From UBA6168 sp964643005 (GTDB lineage Bacteria; Bacteroidota; Bacteroidia; Chitinophagales; Saprospiraceae), in NCBI GenBank assembly GCA_964643005.1, contig CAZXQI010000079.1:1-17623 (forward strand): a stretch of DNA of 17,623 bases. The letters are read 5' to 3'. Both the position numbers and the translations under genes were made by a program. Every line of letters starts with the position of its first letter. Positions within the stretch are counted from its first letter, which is position 1. Below are positions 1 through 7,053 of the stretch, in pieces. The notes under the pieces are model-generated. The model did not search any database and was not told where the DNA came from. It saw only the letters and a list, made by a program, of their open reading frames with translations.

Positions 1-2
1 GC

Positions 3-194
3 TTTGGAGTGCAGAGCTTTTACGGGATTCTGGCTGCGGCATGTTCGGAGCCTAAGCCCGCTCTATTGAAAGAACTTCTTCTACTGCATCGGTATCCATT
101 TAACTTGTGGCTTATTATTACTTTTTTTGTACTCACATTTGGCGGTAGGTTTAAAATTTTTCAACTCAAAGAAATCCAGCTTTTCCCTAAATAA
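3..194 (+). CDS. C-terminal end of an unrecognised membrane protein (5' truncated by window edge)
   Basis: An open frame enters from the left edge (codons in frame from base 3) and stops with TAA at 192-194. The GTG at base 9 is the first possible start inside the window, but the frame is open to the edge, so this is more likely the tail of a longer gene. One hydrophobic segment is visible (about residues LWLIITFFVLTFGG), followed by a short basic tail ending FPK. The stop codon touches the ATG of the Wzy-like gene at 195 with no gap, which points to the same operon. The position next to a polymerase would suit another polysaccharide membrane protein such as a flippase or acyltransferase, but nothing in the 60 or so visible residues identifies a family. 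Confidence 0.5.
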   Translation, partial: FGVQSFYGILAAACSEPKPALLKELLLLHRYPFNLWLIITFFVLTFGGRFKIFQLKEIQLFPK

Positions 195-1559
195 ATGCTG
201 AATAGCCGCGTAACACAAATCGTCGTTTTGACAGCTATATTAGTAGCTGTGTTCAACTGGGATCGGGTCTCAGACATTGCTTTTATCTTTCCGTATTGCT
301 CAGCTATTTCTGCCTATTATTTTCTCAAACTTTTTGAGAATTTCGGTAAGCGCATCGTGCTCATTGACGTGCTGGAGTTGCTTTGTGTAGTCTTTATGCT
401 GTTTACGCCTTCCCTGTTTGAGCACTTAGACAAGGAGTACTTAGACGAGATACATCTTTCCTTTCCTCTTTCCGACAAATATTTTCGCCTGGCTATTCCG
501 AGTGTGTTGGCGCTGCTGGCGGCTTTTTCCCTACCCATGAAGGGGCGCTTTGAAAATGAAAAAATCAAGTTCAAGGCGGAGAAAAATAAACTATTCCAAC
601 AAATAGGGCTGTGGCTGTTCATCGTCGGTATTTCTGTTAGTTTTATTGATAAAATGGTTCCCTTAGGATTTATAGCCGAGTTGCTGTCTGGTTTAGCTAA
701 GGTTGGCGCTCTGTACCTATTGTTTTCCAAACACAAACTGGGTAGGATTATACTCTTTGCCTACCTCGGTATCATCATGATGGAGTCGTTAGGAGGAGGG
801 ATGATTGGGGAGTTTTTCTGGTGGGTGGCCTTGTTGGGAATGTACTACCTCATGATTTACCCCATTTCGATTTGGCAGAAATTAGGTTACGCTGCGCTGT
901 TTTTCTTTTGTATCGGACTGATTCAGTCGGTGAAAGCGGAGTATCGTCTGGCCACCTGGTCAAATGAAGGCGAACTGGCGGGCATGTCTCCTTTTTTGGT
1001 TTACGAACACCTTATCAACGATAAACTTCTCTACGGCAGCCTGTTTGTTCCGGAAGAATCGCTGGATGTATTGGCGAGATTCAATCAGGGCTATCTGACG
1101 GGAATGACTGTTGACTTCACCCCCGAAAATGAACCTTATGCGCATGGAGAGACGATTTATATGGCTATTGCGTCCTCGTTGGTACCTCGTATTCTGTGGC
1201 CTCATAAACCGGAAGCCGGAGGCAGGGAAAAAATGCTCCGCTTTGCCGGGGTAGAGCTGGGCGAAACGACAGCCATGAACATCGGCATCCTGGGAGAGGC
1301 TTATGTCAATTTTAGCTTTACAGGCGCAGCGATTTTCCTGTTCTTTTATGGCCTCTTGCTCAATTTCGTGTACTCCAGTTTTTTAGACGCATCCAGAGAA
1401 CATCCCTACATTGCGCTATGGCTGCCCGTTGCTTTCTTCGGCCTTATCAGTTTTGAAACAGACTTCCTTACGACGCTGAACCACATCGTCAAGTTTATGA
1501 TATTCTTTGGCGGCTTTTACTACGGTATGACCAATATCTTTAAGGTCAAACCCTGGTGA
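195..1559 (+). CDS. Wzy-like oligosaccharide repeat-unit polymerase, multi-spanning membrane protein
   Basis: The 454-residue protein is almost entirely hydrophobic, with roughly ten to twelve membrane segments: several in residues 8-115, a cytoplasmic-looking charged stretch at about 116-133, more helices at 136-245, and a final set at 376-445. A long polar loop at about 246-330 precedes the conserved-looking RILWPHKP (332-339) and NIGILGEAYVNF (362-373) motifs. A long extracytoplasmic loop followed by a 'WPxKP ... GE.Y.NFG' pattern is what I know from O-antigen/exopolysaccharide polymerases of the Wzy type, which join lipid-linked repeat units at the outer face of the inner membrane. The sequence of such proteins is poorly conserved, so the call rests on topology, these motifs and the neighbouring sugar genes. 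An O-antigen ligase is the main alternative. The ATG at 195 directly follows the upstream stop codon. Confidence 0.65.
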   Translation: MLNSRVTQIVVLTAILVAVFNWDRVSDIAFIFPYCSAISAYYFLKLFENFGKRIVLIDVLELLCVVFMLFTPSLFEHLDKEYLDEIHLSFPLSDKYFRLAIPSVLALLAAFSLPMKGRFENEKIKFKAEKNKLFQQIGLWLFIVGISVSFIDKMVPLGFIAELLSGLAKVGALYLLFSKHKLGRIILFAYLGIIMMESLGGGMIGEFFWWVALLGMYYLMIYPISIWQKLGYAALFFFCIGLIQSVKAEYRLATWSNEGELAGMSPFLVYEHLINDKLLYGSLFVPEESLDVLARFNQGYLTGMTVDFTPENEPYAHGETIYMAIASSLVPRILWPHKPEAGGREKMLRFAGVELGETTAMNIGILGEAYVNFSFTGAAIFLFFYGLLLNFVYSSFLDASREHPYIALWLPVAFFGLISFETDFLTTLNHIVKFMIFFGGFYYGMTNIFKVKPW

Positions 1560-1566
1560 TCAGCCA

Positions 1567-1612
1567 TTCCCAAACTTTCCGTTTTTAGCTATAAAAAAAT
1601 TGATTTTGGGAA
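1567..1612. repeat. Interrupted palindrome in the polymerase-gmd gap
   Basis: Two nested inverted repeats share one centre (between bases 1589 and 1590): outer arms TTCCCAAA (1567-1574) and TTTGGGAA (1605-1612), inner arms TTTTTA (1582-1587) and TAAAAA (1592-1597). Fourteen of 23 base pairs match. It lies in an 80-base gap between two co-directional genes. It could be a regulator site or an mRNA stem, but there is no run of T after a GC-rich stem, so it is not a standard terminator. Confidence 0.3.
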
Positions 1613-1639
1613 CTTGCCAGCTGACGGCTTTTACCAAAA

Positions 1640-2638
1640 ATGCGAATTGAAAACGAGAAATCCTTGAAAAAGAAAACTGCAATTATCACGGGTATCACCG
1701 GCCAGGACGGCCCTTACCTCGCCGGCTTTTTATTAAAAAATGGCTATGAGGTGGTGGGCTTAGTGCGCAGTTACATTTATTCGGGAAAAGACCGACTGGC
1801 CTATCTCGGCATTAAGGACAAGGTTCGTTTAGAGTTGTGCGACCTGCATGATTATTCTCAAATCATCAATATGGTAGAGCGCTACCAGCCCGACGAGATT
1901 TACAACTTAGCGGCGCAAAGCTCCGTCTCCATGTCCTTCTCCCAGCCGATCAGCACGATACAATTCAATGTGATGTCGGTACTGCATCTGCTCGAAGCTG
2001 TTCGCCTGGTCAAACCGGATACGCGGTTTTATCAGGCCTCCAGTAGCGAGATGTACGGCAAAGTGAGCGAGCTGCCCATCACCGAAAAAACAGTATTTCA
2101 CCCGCTCAGCCCTTATGCTATTTCCAAAGCTTCGGCTCACTGGATCGCTATCAATTACCGCGAGGTACATGGGTTGTTTATCTGCTGTGGCGTGCTGTTT
2201 AACCATGAGTCTTTCCTGCGCAGTGAAGATTTTTTTGTGAAAAAAGTAATCCGCCAGGCAATAGAAATAAGTAGAGGCGGGCGGGAATGCCTGGAGGTCG
2301 GCAACATTGACGTCAATCGGGATTTTGGCAGCGCCAAAAGATACGTGGAAGCAATGTGGCTGATGCTTCAGCAAAAGCGCGCCGAAGATTATATCGTATG
2401 CTCCGGTAAATCTATCTCCCTGCGCTCTATTGTAGAACATGTTTTTAAAAAACTCAACATCCCGCCTGAACGACTGGTGATCAGCGACCGTCTGTTCCGG
2501 CCAACTGAAATTTTGGACAACTACGGAGACAACTCTAAGGCTCGCCAGTTGCTGGGCTGGAATTACGACCTCAGCTTTTATGATGTCCTCGACGAGATGC
2601 TTGAAGAAGAGTTGCACAGCGAAAGCAATAACCTGTAA
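1640..2638 (+). CDS. gmd: GDP-mannose 4,6-dehydratase (or close NDP-sugar 4,6-dehydratase)
   Basis: This 332-residue short-chain dehydrogenase/reductase would convert GDP-D-mannose to GDP-4-keto-6-deoxy-D-mannose in the cytoplasm, the precursor of fucose, rhamnose, perosamine and related sugars. The Rossmann motif TGITGQDG (17-24) carries the Gly-x-x-Gly-x-x-Gly pattern and is typical of Gmd. PDEIYNLAAQSSV (84-96), the catalytic SSSE (134-137) and YAISK (Tyr159, Lys163) follow. LFNHES (186-191) and RPTEI (287-291) also match Gmd. Family members usually read STSE at the active site, so the middle Ser replaces a Thr. The protein is a little shorter than typical Gmd (about 345-370). No reductase or aminotransferase acting on the 4-keto product is next to it, so the final sugar cannot be told. 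The next gene begins three bases after the stop. Confidence 0.8.
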   Translation: MRIENEKSLKKKTAIITGITGQDGPYLAGFLLKNGYEVVGLVRSYIYSGKDRLAYLGIKDKVRLELCDLHDYSQIINMVERYQPDEIYNLAAQSSVSMSFSQPISTIQFNVMSVLHLLEAVRLVKPDTRFYQASSSEMYGKVSELPITEKTVFHPLSPYAISKASAHWIAINYREVHGLFICCGVLFNHESFLRSEDFFVKKVIRQAIEISRGGRECLEVGNIDVNRDFGSAKRYVEAMWLMLQQKRAEDYIVCSGKSISLRSIVEHVFKKLNIPPERLVISDRLFRPTEILDNYGDNSKARQLLGWNYDLSFYDVLDEMLEEELHSESNNL

Positions 2639-2641
2639 TAA

Positions 2642-3703
2642 ATGAAAGTCGTTTTTTTTCAACGCAAGCCTCGCAGGTATGGCACTTTCAGCTTAGAGGC
2701 CATTATTAAAGATCTGCGCAGTCGCCTTCCTGAATGGATTAGTAGTGAAGTGCGGGTTTCGAGGTACGAGAGCAATGGGTTTTTCAGGCGGCTTTTTTGC
2801 GCATTGGAAGCGGCAGGCCATCAGGGCGATGTCAACCACGTGACGGGCGACGTTCATTTTTTGAGCACTTTTCTGAAGCGGGAGAAGACCATCCTTACCA
2901 TCCTTGACTGTGGCGTCATGCAAAGCCCATCAGCATTAAAGCGGTGGATTTACCAACTTTTTTTTCTAAAAATTCCCGTCTGGCGTAGCCGGTATGTGAC
3001 GGCTATTTCAGAGGCGACCCGACAGGAAATCATTCATTACACAAACTGCCCCCCCGAAAAAGTCGTAGTGATACCGGTGGCAATTTCTGAAAATTACAAG
3101 CCCTACCCGAAGGCGTTTGCAAAAGAACGACCGGTACTTCTTCACGTGGGGCTGGCGCCCAATAAAAACCTCAACCGGCTCATTGAGGCGATTGAAGGCT
3201 TGAAGATCCATCTTGCCATCGTGGGTAAATTGGAACAGGCTCACATCGAAAAACTGAAGGAGCGCGGCATTTCTTACGAGTATGTTTTCAATATTTCCGA
3301 TGAGGAAATGCTGGAGCAATACCGCCGCTGCGACCTGCTCGCCTTTGCCTCTACGCTGGAGGGATTCGGTATGCCCATCGTCGAAGCGAACAGTATCGGG
3401 CGGCCGGTGCTGACTTCCAATACCTCTTCCATGCCCGAGGTGGCCGGCGATGCAGCCTGCCTCGTCAATCCCTACGATACGAACTCCATCCGGAAGGGGG
3501 TTTTGAAAATCATTGAAGACGAGCCTTATCGCAATCAGTTGATAGCCAACGGCTTCAAAAACTGTCAAAGATTCAAGCCCGATGAAATTGCAGAAAAATA
3601 TTTGAAACTATATATCGAAGCTTCCGGCAGAAAGGAGCTTTCCCAAACCAATTCATCAAAACTGCATCAACCGCTTAGTCGGGAATCCTCATGTGTGGAA
3701 TAG
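2642..3703 (+). CDS. Glycosyltransferase family 4 (GT-B fold)
   Basis: The 353-residue protein has the two-lobed GT-B layout. The N-terminal acceptor domain runs to about residue 155. The C-terminal nucleotide-sugar domain starts near RPVLLHVG (163-170), followed by NKNLNRLIEA (174-183). The GT4 signature EGFGMPIVE places the paired glutamates at 240 and 248, and SSMPEVAGDAA follows at 262-272. Such retaining enzymes transfer a sugar (often mannose) from a nucleotide donor to the growing lipid-linked oligosaccharide at the inner membrane. Donor and linkage cannot be read from sequence. The last 13 bases overlap the start of the AsnB-type gene, which suggests translational coupling. The polar last 25 residues lie outside the fold. 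Confidence 0.85.
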   Translation: MKVVFFQRKPRRYGTFSLEAIIKDLRSRLPEWISSEVRVSRYESNGFFRRLFCALEAAGHQGDVNHVTGDVHFLSTFLKREKTILTILDCGVMQSPSALKRWIYQLFFLKIPVWRSRYVTAISEATRQEIIHYTNCPPEKVVVIPVAISENYKPYPKAFAKERPVLLHVGLAPNKNLNRLIEAIEGLKIHLAIVGKLEQAHIEKLKERGISYEYVFNISDEEMLEQYRRCDLLAFASTLEGFGMPIVEANSIGRPVLTSNTSSMPEVAGDAACLVNPYDTNSIRKGVLKIIEDEPYRNQLIANGFKNCQRFKPDEIAEKYLKLYIEASGRKELSQTNSSKLHQPLSRESSCVE

Positions 3704-5538
3704 CCGGTATCGTCTGGAAAGAAAATGCAGATGCGAAGCAATCCGCTCTTCGGCGTATGACTAATTCCATGACTCACCGGGGGCCTGATGCAGAAGGACA
3801 TTACACAGACAATACAATCGCACTTGGCCACCGCCGGCTGTCAATCATTGACCTGTCGGCGGCGGCCAACCAGCCGATGTGGGACGCCACCGGCAGATAT
3901 GCAATTGTCTCCAATGGAGAAGTTTTCAACTTCCAGGACATTCGAAGAGAGTTGAAGGATTACCCCTTCCGCACGAAAAGCGATACAGAAGTTATACTGG
4001 CGGCATTCATCAAATGGGGGGCGGACTGCCTTTCCCGATTTTATGGAATGTTCGCTTTAGGCATTTGGGATAAACAGGAACAGACGCTATTCTTAGCAAG
4101 AGACCGCATGGGTGTTAAGCCCCTGTATTATTTTCAGGATGGGGAAAAATTCCTCTTCGCCTCGGAAATGAGAGCCTTGTTGGCAAGCGGGCTGGCGCCG
4201 AAGAAGTTGGATGAAGAAGGCGTACAGGAGTATTTCCAATACCAGACGGTACACGCTCCCCGGACTATCATTGAGCGTGTTTGCCAGTTGAATCCGGGCG
4301 AGTATGCGGTTTTGAAAAATGGCGTTTTTTCCAAAAAAACTTATTGGGAACTGGCGCCGGAAGATTCGTCGCCCACTGGAGAAAGCTATGAAGAAGTCAA
4401 GGCAAAGCTGCACCGTCTGCTGTTAGAATCTGTGGAGCGTAGAATGGTCGGCGATGTTCCTCTGGGAGCCTTCCTTTCCGGCGGCATTGACTCTACCGCC
4501 ATCGTGGGGCTGATGGCCGAGACTGCATCGCAGCCGATAGATACTTTTTCGATTGTTTTTGAAGAGGAGCAGTTCGACGAGTCGAAATACTCAGATCTGA
4601 TAGCCCGCAGGTTCAACACCCGCCATCATCCGATACTCCTGAAGCCCGCAGACTTTCTGGAGGCTCTGCCTCAGGCCCTGGCCGCCATGGACTCGCCCAG
4701 TGGCGACGCCGTCAATACTTATGCGGTTTCAAAAGTGACGAAAGAGGCAGGCGTAACGGTGGCTCTCTCCGGCCTGGGCGGCGACGAATTATTCGTAGGA
4801 TATCCGCTATTCCTGCGTTTTTTGAAAATCCACAGGCAGTCTTTATTTTGGAAAATACCGCCGGGCATTCGCTCGGTAGCGGCAGAATTTGTACAGCCTT
4901 TTTTGAAAAGCCATCAGCGGGAGCAGTTGCGGGAGGTGATGACGGCGCCGGATGGCAGTATCGAACAAATTTTTCCCACCTTCCGAAAGGTGCTCGCCAT
5001 GAGAGAAAAAAGAAAACCGGACGACAGACTGGCCAATGCCGTTTTTAAAAAAATTAAAGAACAGACGGGCATCAATAAATTACCGCTGTTGAGCCAGGTG
5101 AGCGTGGCCGATATTTCGACCTATACCCAAAATGTACTGCTGAAAGACACCGATCAGATGAGTATGGCTAATGCGCTGGAAGTGCGCGTTCCGTTTTTTG
5201 ATCACGCCTTGGTGGAGTATGCGCTGCGCATCCCCGACCGATGGAAGTATCCGGATTTCCCTAAAAAACTATTAGTGGAGTCTCTGGCGCCCCTGATTCC
5301 GGACGAGGTTGTCTTTCGACCCAAGAAGGGCTTCGTCCTGCCCTGGAATGTATGGCTGAAAGGCGAACTGGCCGACTTTGCCCGACAGCGCCTCCAACGT
5401 TTTGCCGAACGCCGGCTCATGCCTGCCCAAATGTTAGACGCCCTCTGGGCCGACTTCTCTTCAGGGAAAAATGACAAGCTCTGGTCGAGAGTCTGGGTGT
5501 TGGTAGTGTTGGAAGACTGGCTGGAAAGGAACCTTTGA
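3691..5538 (+). CDS. asnB: AsnB-type glutamine-dependent amidotransferase (asparagine synthase family)
   Basis: The 615-residue protein contains both halves of glutamine-hydrolysing asparagine synthase. The N-terminal class II glutaminase starts MCGIAG (nucleophile Cys2 after Met removal) and keeps Arg49, SNGEVFN (Asn75, Gly76, Glu77) and Asp98. The ATP-pyrophosphatase domain has the PP-loop SGGIDS (263-268) and SGLGGDELFVGY (360-371). DQMSMANALEVRVPF later in the chain resembles the amidotransferases of polysaccharide and exosortase-linked clusters. The true AsnB reaction makes asparagine from aspartate. In sugar clusters, relatives such as those of the WbpS type amidate a uronic-acid carboxylate, and that role is inferred here from context alone. 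It overlaps the GT4 by 13 bases. It is a little longer than E. coli AsnB (about 554). Catalytic residues look intact. Confidence 0.85.
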   Translation: MCGIAGIVWKENADAKQSALRRMTNSMTHRGPDAEGHYTDNTIALGHRRLSIIDLSAAANQPMWDATGRYAIVSNGEVFNFQDIRRELKDYPFRTKSDTEVILAAFIKWGADCLSRFYGMFALGIWDKQEQTLFLARDRMGVKPLYYFQDGEKFLFASEMRALLASGLAPKKLDEEGVQEYFQYQTVHAPRTIIERVCQLNPGEYAVLKNGVFSKKTYWELAPEDSSPTGESYEEVKAKLHRLLLESVERRMVGDVPLGAFLSGGIDSTAIVGLMAETASQPIDTFSIVFEEEQFDESKYSDLIARRFNTRHHPILLKPADFLEALPQALAAMDSPSGDAVNTYAVSKVTKEAGVTVALSGLGGDELFVGYPLFLRFLKIHRQSLFWKIPPGIRSVAAEFVQPFLKSHQREQLREVMTAPDGSIEQIFPTFRKVLAMREKRKPDDRLANAVFKKIKEQTGINKLPLLSQVSVADISTYTQNVLLKDTDQMSMANALEVRVPFFDHALVEYALRIPDRWKYPDFPKKLLVESLAPLIPDEVVFRPKKGFVLPWNVWLKGELADFARQRLQRFAERRLMPAQMLDALWADFSSGKNDKLWSRVWVLVVLEDWLERNL

Positions 5539-5702
5539 AAGAGGATTTGTTGCGGGTTTTTCGTGCAGGAGATTGGAAACCCTCAGCCTCCACACAGCAT
5601 AAAAAACTACCTCACCCAATTGTCGGCCTTTTCAACGAACTTAGCCGCAAAGCGTCTGGTGAAATTTTGACTTGTTATTTCCTATCCGAAAGGGGGTTTT
5701 AG
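5535..5702 (+). pseudogene. Open frame without ATG overlapping the asnB stop; possible gene remnant
   Basis: A 55-codon open frame starts at a TTG (5535-5537) that overlaps the asnB TGA as TTGA, and ends at TAG (5700-5702). Its product begins LKEDLLRVFRAGDWKP and contains HPIVGLFNELSRK, which reads more like real protein than random translation. No ATG is available and no family is recognised. It may be a short TTG-started peptide, a decayed gene fragment or chance. The remaining bases to 5781 hold only a weak imperfect hairpin (5692-5702 with 5716-5727) and no clear promoter. Confidence 0.2.
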
Positions 5703-5781
5703 AGCGCATCCTTCCCTGAAAACACCCAATAGAACAGAAAATTATCGGGAAGTTAATCACAATTCCGCTTTTCATTTTGGT

Positions 5782-6984
5782 ATGACTAAGAAGCAAAAAG
5801 ACATCATCCTGGGACTGTTGGGAATATTGCTTTTTTGTATTCCCCTGTTTCGATCGGAAATTTTTGTTCAGAGCAATTTTACAGTACTGTTGATGAAGAC
5901 ATGGGTGACCGCTTCTGTTTTGCTGACAGTGGTTCCTGTCGCCCGTCTGCTGAAAATCCGCTGGTATTGGCTGATAGCGCCAATTTTAATAGTAGAAATC
6001 AGCGTATTTACTTTGATGACTTTGGCAAAAAAGAACAGAGAAATCGGCGCCCCTCTGCTCTATTTTGCGAAGGAAATTTACTCCACTAACGAGCGCAATA
6101 TTCCCTCTTACAATGAAAACCTGGGGCGCTACGACAGCGACCTTTTTTATACTTTAAAGCCGGGTGTCCATACTTTTAAAAACCTTGAATTTTCTGCTTC
6201 TCTGAAAGTCAACAAGGATGGATTCAGAGACGACGAGGCTTCCATGCAGCAGCCGTCCATCGTCTGCCTCGGAGATTCTTACACTATGGGGTGGGGAGTA
6301 GATGAAGGCGAATCTTTTCCCGACCTTTTAGAAAAGGATCTTGGATTTAAAGTGATGAATCTCGGAATGGCCTCTTATGGGACGGCAAGAGAGTTAGTGG
6401 CCTTCAGGAAATTTGCGCCTCAGGATTGTGAGCTTATCGTTTTGCAGTATTGCGGAAATGACGACGAGGAGAACGAAGCATTTGTAGATAATGATTTCCG
6501 TTTGGAGGTGTCGCCGGAATCAGTTTATCGCAAAGCCCAGTTGAAGAACAAGCTCTGGCGGAGCTATTTTCCCCTGAAGTACTTTTACGCCACCGTGTCT
6601 TTCTGCGCCAGAGAAGGCCGAAGATGGCTGAACCGAAGCGACGACATCGGGCAGGCTGCCCATTCCTCTTCTTTAGTGTCTCTGGGCAGGGCGCCCGCTC
6701 GCATTTCAAATTTTTTCAAAATATTATCCCTGATAAAAGATAGTCATGTAGGAAAAATTATCGTGCTTCCTGCTGACAATTATGACTCCCTTTTAGAATT
6801 TCGCAGCCAGTTTGAATCCTGGCTGGTTGAGAACCCGATGGAGGGCGTTTACATTTTTCCGACAGACATGTATCTCTCTACAGAAGATTATTTCGTGTTG
6901 GACGACCACCTCTCGCCTTTGGGTCATCGGAAACTGGCAGAAGCGCTTGCAGAATTTATCAGGAACAAACACATCTTTGACTGA
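5782..6984 (+). CDS. SGNH/GDSL-type hydrolase or acyltransferase with N-terminal membrane anchor
   Basis: The 400-residue protein starts with three likely membrane helices (about 8-24, 35-55 and 62-80) and then a soluble SGNH domain. Block I is CLGDSYTMGWG (162-172) with the nucleophile Ser166. The glycine block is LGMASYG (194-200), the third block GND at 225-227, and the Asp/His block LDDHLSPLGH (373-382) with His376. All four catalytic positions of the family are present. SGNH proteins in polysaccharide clusters add or remove acetyl or other acyl groups on sugars. The helices would tether this one to the inner membrane, with the domain probably periplasmic. Adding versus removing groups cannot be decided from sequence. 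It lies 243 bases after asnB and just ahead of the carbamoyltransferase, a neighbour I have seen paired with such proteins. Confidence 0.75.
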   Translation: MTKKQKDIILGLLGILLFCIPLFRSEIFVQSNFTVLLMKTWVTASVLLTVVPVARLLKIRWYWLIAPILIVEISVFTLMTLAKKNREIGAPLLYFAKEIYSTNERNIPSYNENLGRYDSDLFYTLKPGVHTFKNLEFSASLKVNKDGFRDDEASMQQPSIVCLGDSYTMGWGVDEGESFPDLLEKDLGFKVMNLGMASYGTARELVAFRKFAPQDCELIVLQYCGNDDEENEAFVDNDFRLEVSPESVYRKAQLKNKLWRSYFPLKYFYATVSFCAREGRRWLNRSDDIGQAAHSSSLVSLGRAPARISNFFKILSLIKDSHVGKIIVLPADNYDSLLEFRSQFESWLVENPMEGVYIFPTDMYLSTEDYFVLDDHLSPLGHRKLAEALAEFIRNKHIFD

Positions 6985-7001
6985 TTGCTTTTACCTCCCA
7001 C

Positions 7002-7017
7002 TCAGGCGATTGCCTGA
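7002..7017. repeat. Short stem-loop before the first carbamoyltransferase gene
   Basis: TCAGGC (7002-7007) and GCCTGA (7012-7017) form a perfect 6-bp stem with a 4-base GATT loop in the 69-base gap between the SGNH and carbamoyltransferase genes. No T-run follows, so it is at best a weak pause or mRNA processing element. Confidence 0.3.
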
Positions 7018-7053
7018 ATCTCTAAAACCTTGGAAGTAAGCTAATTATCCACT

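Noticed and set aside
1907..2662. 251-residue open frame on the minus strand across gmd
   Set aside because: It lies wholly opposite a gene with clear family motifs, and its translation shows no domain or sensible composition, so it is a shadow of gmd.
3008..3568. 186-residue minus-strand open frame across the first GT4
   Set aside because: Antisense shadow of a well-supported glycosyltransferase; no recognisable motif.
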